Shown: positions 44,091-52,760 of the stretch, piece after piece
How the letters are laid out: every line of letters starts with the position of its first letter
How positions within the stretch are numbered: the stretch's first letter is position 1
Origin: Lacihabitans sp. LS3-19
GTDB lineage: Bacteria > Bacteroidota > Bacteroidia > Cytophagales > Spirosomataceae
NCBI RefSeq assembly: GCF_024343575.1
Contig: NZ_RJUA01000120.1
Coordinates: forward strand, 1 to 64,000
DNA length: 64,000 nt
Direction of reading: 5' to 3'
Made by a program: the position numbers and the translations under genes
The notes under the pieces: generated by a model
What the model was told of the DNA's origin: nothing
The model's input: only the letters and a program-made list of their open reading frames with translations
The model's database searches: none

Positions 44091-44585
44091 CTATTCGATC
44101 ACCTTTTCCATCACATAATCATTCATAAAAAATCCGTTCCCAATATCTACATCTTCAGATTTTGATATTTCAAAGCCCAGTTTTTGATACATAAACTGGG
44201 CTTTATTATGTCTGTTTACATTTAAAAAAAGCATGGTGTTGCCTATATCTTTGCTAAGTTTTTCTGCTTCATTTATTAATAACCGACCAACGCCTTTGCC
44301 TTGAGCTTCTGGCAATATATATATTTTTTGAATCTTGGTCTTGGAGCTTTTTGAATAATTATTTTCAAAAGAAACAAAACCTAAATCTTTATTATTCTCA
44401 TTAATAATCAAGAATATATGACCATTGTCCATTTGTTCTGTCAAGGCTTCTGTAGAATACATCATCCCTAACATATAATCTATTTTTTCTTGGCTTAAAA
44501 TATCCCCATATGCAACTGGCCAAGTTATATAGGCTATATCTTGAATTATACTTATTTCGTCTTTATTTGCTTTTCTTAATTCCAT
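44091..44585 (-). CDS. GNAT-family N-acetyltransferase
   Basis: The protein (164 residues from the ATG at 44585) is a single GNAT domain: MELRKANKDEISIIQDIA, the acetyl-CoA loop IYILPEAQGKGVGRLLINEAEKL, and FLNVNRHNKAQFMYQKLGFEI. The frame is open to a TTG at 44606, but the first seven residues (MGYFFLK) are not typical. The opening W-P-x-x-Y region resembles PA4866/RimI-like small-molecule acetyltransferases. Substrate unknown. Confidence 0.88.
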   Translation of the reverse strand: MELRKANKDEISIIQDIAYITWPVAYGDILSQEKIDYMLGMMYSTEALTEQMDNGHIFLIINENNKDLGFVSFENNYSKSSKTKIQKIYILPEAQGKGVGRLLINEAEKLSKDIGNTMLFLNVNRHNKAQFMYQKLGFEISKSEDVDIGNGFFMNDYVMEKVIE

Positions 44586-44648
44586 TTTCAAAAAAAAATA
44601 CCCCAAATATTAACAATATCTGGTGCATTTTAAAATTTAAACAAATAA

Positions 44649-47399
44649 TTAATTTCCTCGAGGAAATTCCAAAGCGGCTTGTGCAGCTGCCAATCTAGCT
44701 ATTGGAACTCTGAAAGGGGAGCAACTCACATAATTCATTCCAACCCTGTGACAGAATTTCACACTTTCGGGATCGCCGCCATGTTCACCACATATACCGA
44801 CTTTAAGGTTTGGTTTGGTTTTTCTACCTCTTTCGGTACCAAATTTTATCAATTCTCCTATTCCTTCTTGGTCGATTGTTACAAATGGATCATCAGGTAA
44901 AATCTTCAAATCAAGGTATTTAGGCAAAAATCCTCCAATATCATCTCTACTAAATCCAAAGCCCATTTGGGTAAGATCATTGGTGCCAAAACTAAAGAAA
45001 TCTGCCGCAGTTGCCATAGTTTCTGCCATAAGAGCAGCTCTTGGTATCTCTATCATCGTTCCATACAAATATGGAATTTTACTCATATGGTGTTTTTGAC
45101 AAACCTCTTCATACACTCTATCGACTATTTCTTTTTGATTAGTAAGTTCGTTTACTGTACACGTCACAGGAATCATTATCTCTGGGAAAGGTTTTTTGCC
45201 TTCTTCCAAAAGCTCCGCTGTAGCTTCAAAAATTGCTTTGATTTGCATCTCAGTAATTTCAGGAAAACTTACGCCAAGCCTAACACCTCTGTGGCCGAGC
45301 ATTGGGTTGTTTTCGTGCAGAGCCAAAACTCTTCGATGCAAAACACTCATTCTTATGCCCAATTCTTTACCCAATTGAGAAAGTTTTTCTCTATCATGAG
45401 GTACAAACTCATGCAACGGCGGATCAAGTAATCTGATTGTTACTGGGTGACCGTCCATTACTTCTAGGGTCTCTTTTACGTCTTTTTTAACAAACACAAA
45501 AAGTTCATCTAATGCCTCTCTTCTTTCAGCTTCTGTGGTGCTCACTATCATTTTACGAAGTAAAAACAAAGGCTGCTCGCTTCCTTCTCCATAAAACATG
45601 TGTTCGGTTCTAAACAATCCGATACCTTCAGCTCCAAATTTATAAGCATGTATAGCATCGTTTGGTGTTTCAGCATTGGCTCTAACACCAATGGTTTTAT
45701 ATTTATCAACCAGGAGCATTAAGTCTCGATAAGCTTCATTTTTGTCAATATCAATATCAACCAAAGGCATGCTGCCTTCATAAACATTACCTTTTGTGCC
45801 GTTCAAACTTATCCAATCACCTTCTTTTATATGTGTACCATTTTTGGTTTTGAAGGTTTTGGCTTCTGTATTAATTTCTAAATCACCGCAACCTACTATG
45901 CAGCATTTTCCCCAGCCACGAGCCACAAGTGCTGCATGAGAGGTCATTCCTCCTTTGGTTGTCAAAATAGCCTGAGCTTTATGCATTCCATCAACATCTT
46001 CAGGTGAGGTTTCTTCTCTTACCAAAATTACCTTTTCGCCTTTAGAGGCCCATTCAACAGCATCTTCTGATGAAAATACCACCCTGCCTTTAGCTCCTCC
46101 TGGACCAGCTGGTAGTCCTTTGGCTATAATAGTAGATATCTTTTCTATTGTAGGATCTAACATCGGCAGCAATAGCTCAATCAATTGGTTTGGATTTACT
46201 CTCATAATAGCCTCTTTTCCATCTATTAAGCCTGATTTATTCATCTCGGTTGCCATTCTAACAGCAGCTACTCCGTTTCTTTTTCCTACTCTGCATTGTA
46301 GCATATACAATTTGCCTCTTTCTATCGTAAACTCTATATCTTGCATATCATGGTAATGACTTTCGAGTCTACTTTGATATTCAAAAAGCTCTTTATACTG
46401 CACTGGCATCAGTTTTTCTAAAGATTCAAATTGCTGACTCTGAGCATTTTTTGAATATTCATTTACGGGAGCTGGAGTCCTTATTCCGGCCACTACGTCT
46501 TCTCCTTGAGCATTAACCAGAAATTCTCCATAAAATTTATTTTCGCCAGTACCAGGGTTTCTTGTAAAAGCCACTCCAGTACAGGAATCATTACCTAAAT
46601 TTCCAAAAACCATGGCTTGAACGTTTACTGCTGTGCCCCATTCTTCTGGTATTCGTTCTATTCTTCGGTATTCTATGGCCCTTTTACCCATCCAACTACT
46701 GAAAACTGCCCCCATTCCTCCCCAAAGTTGTTCTTCAGGATCCTCAGGGAATTCGATTCCAAGTACTTTTTTTACAGTTTTTTTATAATCTGCCACCAAT
46801 GCTTTCAATTCTTCTACTGTTAAATCAGTATCACTAGCATATCCGTGAGCGTGTTTGATAGCCTCTAGTTTTTCATCTAAAATCTTCCGAATTCCTTTAC
46901 TATGTTTTACTTCCAGTCCACCTCCTTTTTCCATTACCACGTCGGCATACATCATAATTAACCTTCTGTAGGCATCGTAGGCAAATCTTTCATCGCCACT
47001 TTGGGCTATAACTCCTTTTATTGTTTGGTCATTCAAACCAACATTTAGCACAGTTTCCATCATTCCAGGCATGCTTTTACGAGCTCCCGAACGAACCGAA
47101 ACTAAAAGTGGATTTTGCAAATCACCAAATTTTTTGCCCGTCAATGTTTCCATTTCAGACAGGGCATCACCAATTTGTTTTTTTAAGATATCAGGGTATT
47201 TCTTGCCATTTGCATAAAAATAAGTGCAAACTTCAGTGGTAACAGTAAATCCGGGAGGAACTGGAAGTTTTAAATTCGGGTGTCCAGCCATTTCGGCAAG
47301 GTTTGCACCTTTTCCACCCAAAAGATTTTTCATTGATTCGTTTCCATCGGCCTTTCCACCACCGAAGAAATATACATACTTAATATCAGATGTTTCCAT
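44649..47399 (-). CDS. ppdK: Pyruvate, phosphate dikinase
   Basis: This 916-residue enzyme interconverts pyruvate + ATP + Pi and phosphoenolpyruvate + AMP + PPi, linking pyruvate to gluconeogenesis. The N-terminal ATP-grasp domain has GGKGANLAEMAGHPNLKLPVPPGFTVTTE, the phosphohistidine is in GGMTSHAALVARGWGKCCIVGC, and the C-terminal PEP domain has TEHMFYG and GTMIEIPRAALMAE, ending with GICGEHGGDPESV and NYVSCSPFRVPIARLAAAQA. The frame is open to 47477, but the ATG at 47399 (METSDIKYVYFFGGGKADG) is preferred; the region above it contains a hairpin at 47416-47439 (GAGCATTT/AAATGCTC). Confidence 0.96.
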   Translation of the reverse strand: METSDIKYVYFFGGGKADGNESMKNLLGGKGANLAEMAGHPNLKLPVPPGFTVTTEVCTYFYANGKKYPDILKKQIGDALSEMETLTGKKFGDLQNPLLVSVRSGARKSMPGMMETVLNVGLNDQTIKGVIAQSGDERFAYDAYRRLIMMYADVVMEKGGGLEVKHSKGIRKILDEKLEAIKHAHGYASDTDLTVEELKALVADYKKTVKKVLGIEFPEDPEEQLWGGMGAVFSSWMGKRAIEYRRIERIPEEWGTAVNVQAMVFGNLGNDSCTGVAFTRNPGTGENKFYGEFLVNAQGEDVVAGIRTPAPVNEYSKNAQSQQFESLEKLMPVQYKELFEYQSRLESHYHDMQDIEFTIERGKLYMLQCRVGKRNGVAAVRMATEMNKSGLIDGKEAIMRVNPNQLIELLLPMLDPTIEKISTIIAKGLPAGPGGAKGRVVFSSEDAVEWASKGEKVILVREETSPEDVDGMHKAQAILTTKGGMTSHAALVARGWGKCCIVGCGDLEINTEAKTFKTKNGTHIKEGDWISLNGTKGNVYEGSMPLVDIDIDKNEAYRDLMLLVDKYKTIGVRANAETPNDAIHAYKFGAEGIGLFRTEHMFYGEGSEQPLFLLRKMIVSTTEAERREALDELFVFVKKDVKETLEVMDGHPVTIRLLDPPLHEFVPHDREKLSQLGKELGIRMSVLHRRVLALHENNPMLGHRGVRLGVSFPEITEMQIKAIFEATAELLEEGKKPFPEIMIPVTCTVNELTNQKEIVDRVYEEVCQKHHMSKIPYLYGTMIEIPRAALMAETMATAADFFSFGTNDLTQMGFGFSRDDIGGFLPKYLDLKILPDDPFVTIDQEGIGELIKFGTERGRKTKPNLKVGICGEHGGDPESVKFCHRVGMNYVSCSPFRVPIARLAAAQAALEFPRGN

Positions 47400-47543
47400 T
47401 GTATTATAATGTTTAGAGCATTTTTTCAAATAAATGCTCATGTTATTTATATACAATTCTAACATATCCACCTTCATAAAGTAAACGCTTAAGTCAAGAA
47501 AAATGATGACTTTAGTCAGGTAGTTAAATGCAAAAAGAAGTAA

Positions 47544-48167
47544 TTATGGAATATCTAAATATTTGTGAGTTTGGATACTTATTCTCCATTTTGGATTTTC
47601 TTTGATAAAATCAACAATCAGAGGCATCATTTGATCTCTTTTGTCCCACTCTGGTTGCAGATACAATATGCAATCTTTATTGACTTTTTTTGCGTGTTTT
47701 TCTGCAAAAGCAAAATCAGATTTATTGAAAACAATGACTTTCAACTCGTTTGCAGAAGCATAGAATTCAGGCAATGGCTCCTTGAATTTTTTTGGAGAAA
47801 AACAGATCCAATCCCAGTCTCCACTTAGTGGATGAGCACCAGAAGTTTCGACATTTGTCTTTAAGTTGTTGTTTTTCAATGCCTTTGTGAGATTGTCCAA
47901 ATTGTACATTAAAGGCTCACCACCTGTTATTACAATCAAATCCGCGGGATTATTTTTTGCAGAGTTTACGATTTCTTCAATGGTGTTTTTTGGATGGACT
48001 TCAGAATCCCATGACTCCTTTACATCACACCAAACACAACCCACATCGCATCCGCCTAAACGGATAAAATACGCGGCTTTGCCACTGTGAAAACCTTCAC
48101 CTTGAATAGTATAAAAAGCTTCCATTACTGGTAGCTTTTCCGTTAAATCTATATTATTTTTCTGCAT
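47544..48167 (-). CDS. queE: 7-carboxy-7-deazaguanine synthase
   Basis: This radical-SAM enzyme converts 6-carboxy-tetrahydropterin to 7-carboxy-7-deazaguanine in queuosine precursor synthesis. The 4Fe-4S ligands are Cys40, Cys44 and Cys47 in RLGGCDVGCVWCDVKESWD; MEAFYTIQGEGFHSGKAAYF and VITGGEPLMYNLDNL complete the signature. At 207 residues it has the compact QueE length. A -7-like TAATTTTG on the minus strand (48183-48176) lies 8 bp before the start. Other queuosine genes are not in the window. The divergent neighbour is ispG. Confidence 0.95.
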   Translation of the reverse strand: MQKNNIDLTEKLPVMEAFYTIQGEGFHSGKAAYFIRLGGCDVGCVWCDVKESWDSEVHPKNTIEEIVNSAKNNPADLIVITGGEPLMYNLDNLTKALKNNNLKTNVETSGAHPLSGDWDWICFSPKKFKEPLPEFYASANELKVIVFNKSDFAFAEKHAKKVNKDCILYLQPEWDKRDQMMPLIVDFIKENPKWRISIQTHKYLDIP

Positions 48168-48230
48168 TTCAATGGCAAAATTAAACAGAAAAACATTCTT
48201 AAGTGTTATGAATGAGAATCAAATTGTGTT

Positions 48231-48266
48231 TTTGTAATCACAAAAAGATTTTTAAGTTTACTTTTG
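48231..48266 (+). promoter_or_regulatory. Putative ispG promoter
   Basis: TTTG (48231-48234) and TACTTTTG (48259-48266) match Bacteroidota -33/-7 elements, with a spacer of 24 bp, slightly long. The -7 box is 23 bp before the ATG at 48290 and inside the longer open frame from 48212, so it supports the internal start. Confidence 0.45.
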
Positions 48267-48289
48267 TACAAAAAAATAGCAGCATTTTA

Positions 48290-50227
48290 ATGAAATCTCC
48301 TTTCGGACAATCCTTAACGCAATATTCTCGGAGAATTACAAACCAAATTCAAGTCGGCTCTCTTGGACTCGGGTCAGATTTTCCAATCCGTGTGCAATCA
48401 ATGACCACAGTAGATACTATGGATACACAGGGTTCTATAGATCAGGCAATAAGAATGATAAATAGCGGTTGTGAGATTGTCAGAATCACAGCACCAAGTG
48501 TAAAAGAAGCTCAAAATTTAGAGAATATTAAAAATGGACTTAGGGCGGCTGGATATGAAACGCCTTTGGTTGCTGACATACATTTTACACCAAATGCTGC
48601 CGAATTAGCAGCAAGGATTGTTGAAAAAGTTAGAATTAACCCTGGAAATTATGCAGATAAAAAACGATTTGAAGTTATTGATTATTCAGACCAAAGTTAT
48701 GGACTTGAGTTAGAACGAATAAGAGAACGTTTTTTGCCATTAATTAAAATTTGTAAAGAATATGGGACCGCAATGCGGATTGGAACAAACCATGGGTCCC
48801 TTTCAGATAGAATTTTGAGTAGATATGGTGACACACCAATGGGAATGGTGGAATCTGCACTTGAATTTTTAAAAATCTGTGAAGACGAAAATTATTTCAA
48901 TGTAGTGCTTTCTATGAAATCATCAAATCCGCAAGTGATGGTTCAGGCCTATAGATTACTTGCCAAACGATTGTCAGACGAAGGCCTGAAGCCTTATCCT
49001 TTACATTTAGGTGTTACAGAAGCCGGAGAAGGAGAAGATGGTCGTATAAAATCTTCCATGGGTATTGGTACTTTGCTTGAAGATGGTCTGGGCGATACAG
49101 TTAGAGTTAGTTTGACCGAAGATCCAGAGTTTGAGTCGCCAGTCGCTAGAAAATTAATCGACAGATATCTTCCAAATTCTGAAAATTATACAATTTCAGA
49201 GGTTGAGCAAATTAGTTTTGATCCTTTTTCATACAAAAGAAGAATTACTCAGGAAATAGGAAATATTGGACAACAGAATGTACCAAGAGTTATTGCCGAT
49301 TTTTCAAACGAAAAAGATATAAAAGTAGAAGATTTGAAGGAAATAGGGCATTATTATTTGCCTCTTCCAGACAAATGGAAAATGAATGATTTAGGAGTAG
49401 ACTATATTTATTCAGGAAAGGATCCTATAACTTTTATGCTTCCGAATGGCTTGAAAGAAATATTAGATGCAGAAATATGGAATAATCATTCAGATAAAAT
49501 AAATAAATTTCCACTATTTGCTATAAATCAATTAGTTGAAGTCCAAATATTTCATGATAATTTAAATTTTCTAAAAATAAATACTTGGGAAATCGATACT
49601 TTTGTCTTAAATACATTAAAAAATCAATCAAATTTTGTTATACTTTTAAGGTCCGATAGACCAAATCCATATTTAGATTTAAGAAAAGCTTTTCAAGTTT
49701 TAGAGGAAAATGAGATAAAAAACCCTGTGATTTTGGCAAATAAATATCCAAATTTCAGTTTAGAAGATGCTCAATTATTTGCTTCTACTGATTTAGGAGG
49801 ATTGTTTGTAGACGGTTTTGGAGATGGAATCATGATCTCAGGAGATAATAATTATAAGGAATTGAATAGTTTGGCGTTTGGTATTTTACAGGCCGCAAGA
49901 ACAAGGATTTCAAAAACTGAATATATTTCATGCCCCTCGTGCGGACGAACTTTATTTGACCTGCAAGAGACAACTGCCTTAATCAGAAAACGCACCGACC
50001 ACCTAAAAGGAGTAAAGATAGGAATAATGGGTTGCATAGTTAATGGCCCAGGAGAGATGGCAGACGCCGATTATGGCTATGTTGGTATAGGAAAAGATAA
50101 AATTTCGCTATATCGAGGACAGGAAGTGGTAAAGCGATCTATTAATTCACAAAATGCTGTAGATGAGTTAATTAATCTCATCAAAGAAGATGGCAAATGG
50201 ATAGAAAAAGAAGCAATAGAATTATAA
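48290..50227 (+). CDS. ispG: (E)-4-hydroxy-3-methylbut-2-enyl-diphosphate synthase, long form
   Basis: This [4Fe-4S] enzyme of the MEP pathway reduces methylerythritol cyclodiphosphate. The N-terminal TIM barrel has PIRVQSMTTVDTMDT, CEIVRITAPSVKEAQNL, PLVADIHFTPNAA and RIGTNHGSLSDRIL; the C-terminal Fe-S domain has ISCPSCGRTLFDLQ and GCIVNGPGEMADADYGYVG. The middle insertion of roughly 200 residues makes it the long (plant/Chlamydia/Bacteroidota) type. The ATG at 48290 (MKSPFGQSLTQYSRR, 645 residues) is preferred over the upstream frame start at 48212. ispF of the same pathway is at 25073. Confidence 0.96.
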   Translation: MKSPFGQSLTQYSRRITNQIQVGSLGLGSDFPIRVQSMTTVDTMDTQGSIDQAIRMINSGCEIVRITAPSVKEAQNLENIKNGLRAAGYETPLVADIHFTPNAAELAARIVEKVRINPGNYADKKRFEVIDYSDQSYGLELERIRERFLPLIKICKEYGTAMRIGTNHGSLSDRILSRYGDTPMGMVESALEFLKICEDENYFNVVLSMKSSNPQVMVQAYRLLAKRLSDEGLKPYPLHLGVTEAGEGEDGRIKSSMGIGTLLEDGLGDTVRVSLTEDPEFESPVARKLIDRYLPNSENYTISEVEQISFDPFSYKRRITQEIGNIGQQNVPRVIADFSNEKDIKVEDLKEIGHYYLPLPDKWKMNDLGVDYIYSGKDPITFMLPNGLKEILDAEIWNNHSDKINKFPLFAINQLVEVQIFHDNLNFLKINTWEIDTFVLNTLKNQSNFVILLRSDRPNPYLDLRKAFQVLEENEIKNPVILANKYPNFSLEDAQLFASTDLGGLFVDGFGDGIMISGDNNYKELNSLAFGILQAARTRISKTEYISCPSCGRTLFDLQETTALIRKRTDHLKGVKIGIMGCIVNGPGEMADADYGYVGIGKDKISLYRGQEVVKRSINSQNAVDELINLIKEDGKWIEKEAIEL

Positions 50228-50237
50228 TAAAAATACA

Positions 50238-50429
50238 ATGGAAAGATTACTTTCAATTTTAAAAATAGGACCTGTATTTGACTATTTTGTTAGAGTATTT
50301 AAAAAAGATACAGAAGGAAAATACCCAACAAGTTCTAACCTTAGAATGATGCATGGCATTAATAAAATTTCCATCATTATGGGACTAATAGCACTGATTG
50401 TAATAATCTACAGATATTCTACTAGATAA
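50238..50429 (+). CDS. 63-residue membrane protein (DUF6728-like)
   Basis: This small protein starts 10 bp after ispG and its stop overlaps the next start by one base. It has an amphipathic N-terminus (MERLLSILKIGPVFDYFVRVF), a polar middle, the motif NLRMMHGINKISI and a C-terminal hydrophobic segment IIMGLIALIVIIYRY. The LRxMHGIN[KR]IS pattern recurs in a family of small Bacteroidota membrane proteins that I recall as DUF6728. Role unknown; the position suggests co-expression with ispG. Confidence 0.7.
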   Translation: MERLLSILKIGPVFDYFVRVFKKDTEGKYPTSSNLRMMHGINKISIIMGLIALIVIIYRYSTR

Positions 50430-50788
50430 TGAACATCGAGGACATTCGAAATTACTGCTTAAGCTTCAAAGGTGTTACTGAAGAAATGACCTTTGGTCCT
50501 ACAACAGTGGTTTTCAAAGTAATGGGCAAAATGTTTCTTTTACTTCCTCTTGATACTGAAAACCTAGTTTTGAGCGTTAAGAATACGCCGGAGAAAAACA
50601 TAGATTTAAGAGCACGAAATAATAATATTGTAGGTGCATATCACATGAATAAAGTTCACTGGAACAATTTATTTATAGATTTTACAACCAAAAATGATTT
50701 AGTACGTGAATTAATTTCTGAATCTTATGAGTTAGTAAAAAAAGGACTTACGAAGAAACTGCAAGCAGATTTAGAAGGTTTTGAGTGA
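50429..50788 (+). CDS. MmcQ/YjbR-family protein
   Basis: The 119-residue protein matches the MmcQ/YjbR double-wing DNA-binding-like fold: IEDIRNYCLSFKGVTEEMTFGPTTVVFKVMGKMFLLL at the N-terminus and GAYHMNKVHWNNLFIDF in the middle. The family has a CyaY-like fold and an uncertain function, sometimes linked to DNA binding. It overlaps the preceding small gene by one base and is followed after 6 bp by a GGCT-like gene, so 48290-51202 forms one probable operon. Confidence 0.88.
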   Translation: MNIEDIRNYCLSFKGVTEEMTFGPTTVVFKVMGKMFLLLPLDTENLVLSVKNTPEKNIDLRARNNNIVGAYHMNKVHWNNLFIDFTTKNDLVRELISESYELVKKGLTKKLQADLEGFE

Positions 50789-50794
50789 AAAAAA

Positions 50795-51202
50795 ATGGAA
50801 GAAATTTATCTTTTTGTTTATGGTACTTTAATGAGAAAGTTTCCAGAAAACCCATTTAAAAATGAATTGGAGAAGAATTTAACATTTATGGGGGAGGCTT
50901 ACACCTACGGAAAACTATTTTTGGTCGATTATTATCCTGGGTTCATACCTGATTTAAGTGATGAAAAATCCAAGGTTTGGGGTGAAGTTTTTAGGGTAAA
51001 AACTCCTGAAATTGTATTTGAATTGTTAGATGAATACGAGGAATATTTCCCAAATGACAAGTATAAGTCTTTGTATACAAGAGAATTGTGGGATTGTTTT
51101 CTTATGGATTCCAATAAAAGGCTCAATTGTAATATCTATTTTTATAATAAGCCTATTCATAAATTAAAATATTTAATTAATGGACAATTTATTAATAAGT
51201 AA
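50795..51202 (+). CDS. Gamma-glutamylcyclotransferase-like (AIG2/GGCT) protein
   Basis: The 135-residue protein starts with LFVYGTLMRKFPENP, the GGCT substrate loop (YGTLM), and has GEAYTYGKLFLVDYYPGF and the catalytic-Glu region LLDEYEEYF. Enzymes of this fold release 5-oxoproline from gamma-glutamyl amines or peptides. It is the last gene of the ispG-led transcript. It may be functionally connected to the gamma-glutamyl-type ligase cluster at 52759-59753, but there is no direct evidence. Confidence 0.85.
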   Translation: MEEIYLFVYGTLMRKFPENPFKNELEKNLTFMGEAYTYGKLFLVDYYPGFIPDLSDEKSKVWGEVFRVKTPEIVFELLDEYEEYFPNDKYKSLYTRELWDCFLMDSNKRLNCNIYFYNKPIHKLKYLINGQFINK

Positions 51203-51213
51203 TATTAATAAAT

Positions 51214-51245
51214 TTTGCTTGATTTTATTAAAAAATGTACTTTTG
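51214..51245 (+). promoter_or_regulatory. Bacteroidota-type promoter for the OmpA-family lipoprotein
   Basis: TTTG (51214-51217) and TACTTTTG (51238-51245) are separated by exactly 20 bp, a near-ideal -33/-7 pair for the Bacteroidota primary sigma factor. The gene start is 39 bp downstream. Confidence 0.6.
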
Positions 51246-51284
51246 TATATAGATTAAACACCTTAAACATCAAATTATAATATT

Positions 51285-52196
51285 ATGGGTATTTCCAAAA
51301 GAGTGATTATTGTATTTGCAGCAACAATTGCGTTTTCATCTTGCGTTTCAAAGAAAAAATTTGCTGGACTTCAAACTGAGCTAACCGCTACTAAAGCAGA
51401 TTTAGAAAGAAGAGGAGAGATGGTGAATGATTTCAAAAACAAGCTAGTTACTTGTGAGCAAGAAAAAGAAAGGGCAGAAGCTGCTGCCAAAGCTGCTCAA
51501 GCTTCAAGAGAAGAGCAAATGAAGGATTTAAGAGCTCAAATTACCGACCTACAAAGAGTAAGAGATACTCAAATGCAGCAGGTTGGAGGTTTGACTGTTT
51601 TAAATCAGACTGCAAATGAGAATATTAATCGTACACTTTCTCAATTAGAGAAAAAAGATAAGTACATCGGATTACTTCAAGCAGCTAAATCAAAGGCTGA
51701 TTCTATGAACTTGGCTCTAGCTGTAAACCTGAAATCTGTTCTTAACGAAGGTTTGGATGATACAGATATTGAAGTAAAAGTGGACAAAACGGTTGTTATG
51801 GTCAATTTATCAGATAAAATGTTATTTACATCTGGTAGCTATAAAATATCTCCAAAAGCCTACAATGTTTTAGAGAAAGTAGCGAAACTTTTACAATCAA
51901 GACCAGATTTGGAAATGATGGTTGAAGGTTACACTGACAATGTTAAAATTAGCACTGATTGTATAGACGACAACTGGGATTTGAGCGTAAAACGTGCCAC
52001 TTCAGTAGTTAGAACTTTACAAACTAAGTTTGGTGTAGATCCAAATAGATTAATTGCTGCTGGAAGAGGAGAGCATAATTCTTTGACTTCTAATGATACT
52101 TCGGAGGGTCGCTCGATTAACCGTAGAACAAGAATAATTTTGATGCCAAAATTAGATCAATTCTATGATTTGTTGAATCCTGATAATATGAAATAA
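51285..52196 (+). CDS. OmpA-family outer-membrane lipoprotein
   Basis: The 303-residue protein has a lipoprotein signal (VIIVFAATIAFSSC; Cys21), a long Ala/Glu/Lys/Arg coiled coil (residues ~30-140) and a C-terminal OmpA peptidoglycan-binding domain: KMLFTSGSYKISPKAYNVLEKVA, MVEGYTDNVKI, DLSVKRATSVVRTLQ, AAGRGEHNS, SINRRTRIIL. It tethers the outer membrane to peptidoglycan and its rod could span the periplasm. A good promoter precedes it and a very strong terminator follows. Confidence 0.93.
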   Translation: MGISKRVIIVFAATIAFSSCVSKKKFAGLQTELTATKADLERRGEMVNDFKNKLVTCEQEKERAEAAAKAAQASREEQMKDLRAQITDLQRVRDTQMQQVGGLTVLNQTANENINRTLSQLEKKDKYIGLLQAAKSKADSMNLALAVNLKSVLNEGLDDTDIEVKVDKTVVMVNLSDKMLFTSGSYKISPKAYNVLEKVAKLLQSRPDLEMMVEGYTDNVKISTDCIDDNWDLSVKRATSVVRTLQTKFGVDPNRLIAAGRGEHNSLTSNDTSEGRSINRRTRIILMPKLDQFYDLLNPDNMK

Positions 52197-52210
52197 GAAT
52201 TTAAAATTCA

Positions 52211-52250
52211 AAAATGAGCCACTTAACTTTTAAGTGGCTCATTTTTTTTT
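52211..52250 (+). terminator. Strong intrinsic terminator after the OmpA-family gene
   Basis: A 16-bp perfect stem (52211-52226 / 52230-52245) with a 3-nt loop, centred on GAGCCACTTAA, is followed by a T-run. Confidence 0.95.
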
Positions 52251-52397
52251 AATATCAGTGTTAAATAATGATATAAGTACTTTTTTTTTACTCTTAAGAA
52301 TAAATTCAAATTTATAAATCAAATGCAGGAACTATTTAAAACTGTTCGTACGTTTTAGGTTTATAAATTATTAAATTACCAAAATTTTTAGAAAATA

Positions 52398-52721
52398 ATG
52401 GCAGCTAACGCAATTGAAATCAACGATTCAAACTTTAAAGATATAATAAATTCAGAAATACCAGTTTTAGTGGACTTTTGGGCAGAATGGTGTGGACCTT
52501 GTAAAATGATAGGACCAACTGTAGAAGAATTAGCGGGAGAATATTTAGACAAAGCAGTTGTGGGTAAGATGGACGTAGATGCAAATAGCATTACTCCTTC
52601 ATCTTTAGGTATACGTTCTATTCCTACTTTAATGATTTTCAAAAAAGGAGAAATGGTGGACAAAATAGTTGGTGCAGTGCCAAAGCATATTTTAGCTCAA
52701 AAATTAGAAGCAGCTTTATAA
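52398..52721 (+). CDS. trxA: Thioredoxin
   Basis: The 107-residue protein is a single thioredoxin domain with active-site VDFWAEWCGPCKMIGP (Cys32, Cys35) and the cis-proline loop IRSIPTLMIFKKGE. It is the cytoplasmic disulfide reductant for ribonucleotide reductase and other enzymes; no signal peptide is present. It is monocistronic and converges on the aminotransferase of the ligase operon, with a terminator between. Confidence 0.96.
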   Translation: MAANAIEINDSNFKDIINSEIPVLVDFWAEWCGPCKMIGPTVEELAGEYLDKAVVGKMDVDANSITPSSLGIRSIPTLMIFKKGEMVDKIVGAVPKHILAQKLEAAL

Positions 52722-52728
52722 GTAAAAT

Positions 52729-52760
52729 TAGCCTCAAATTTGATTTGGGGCTATTTTTTT
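52729..52760. terminator. Terminator between trxA and the ligase operon
   Basis: A 10-bp stem TAGCCTCAAA (52729-52738) / TTTGGGGCTA (52744-52753), with one G-T pair, is followed by seven T residues. It ends trxA and lies at the very end of the converging aminotransferase gene. Confidence 0.8.

Noticed and set aside
47507-47518. Near-palindrome TGACTTTAGTCA between queE and ppdK
   Set aside because: The stem is only 5 bp; this is too weak to call an operator without other copies.
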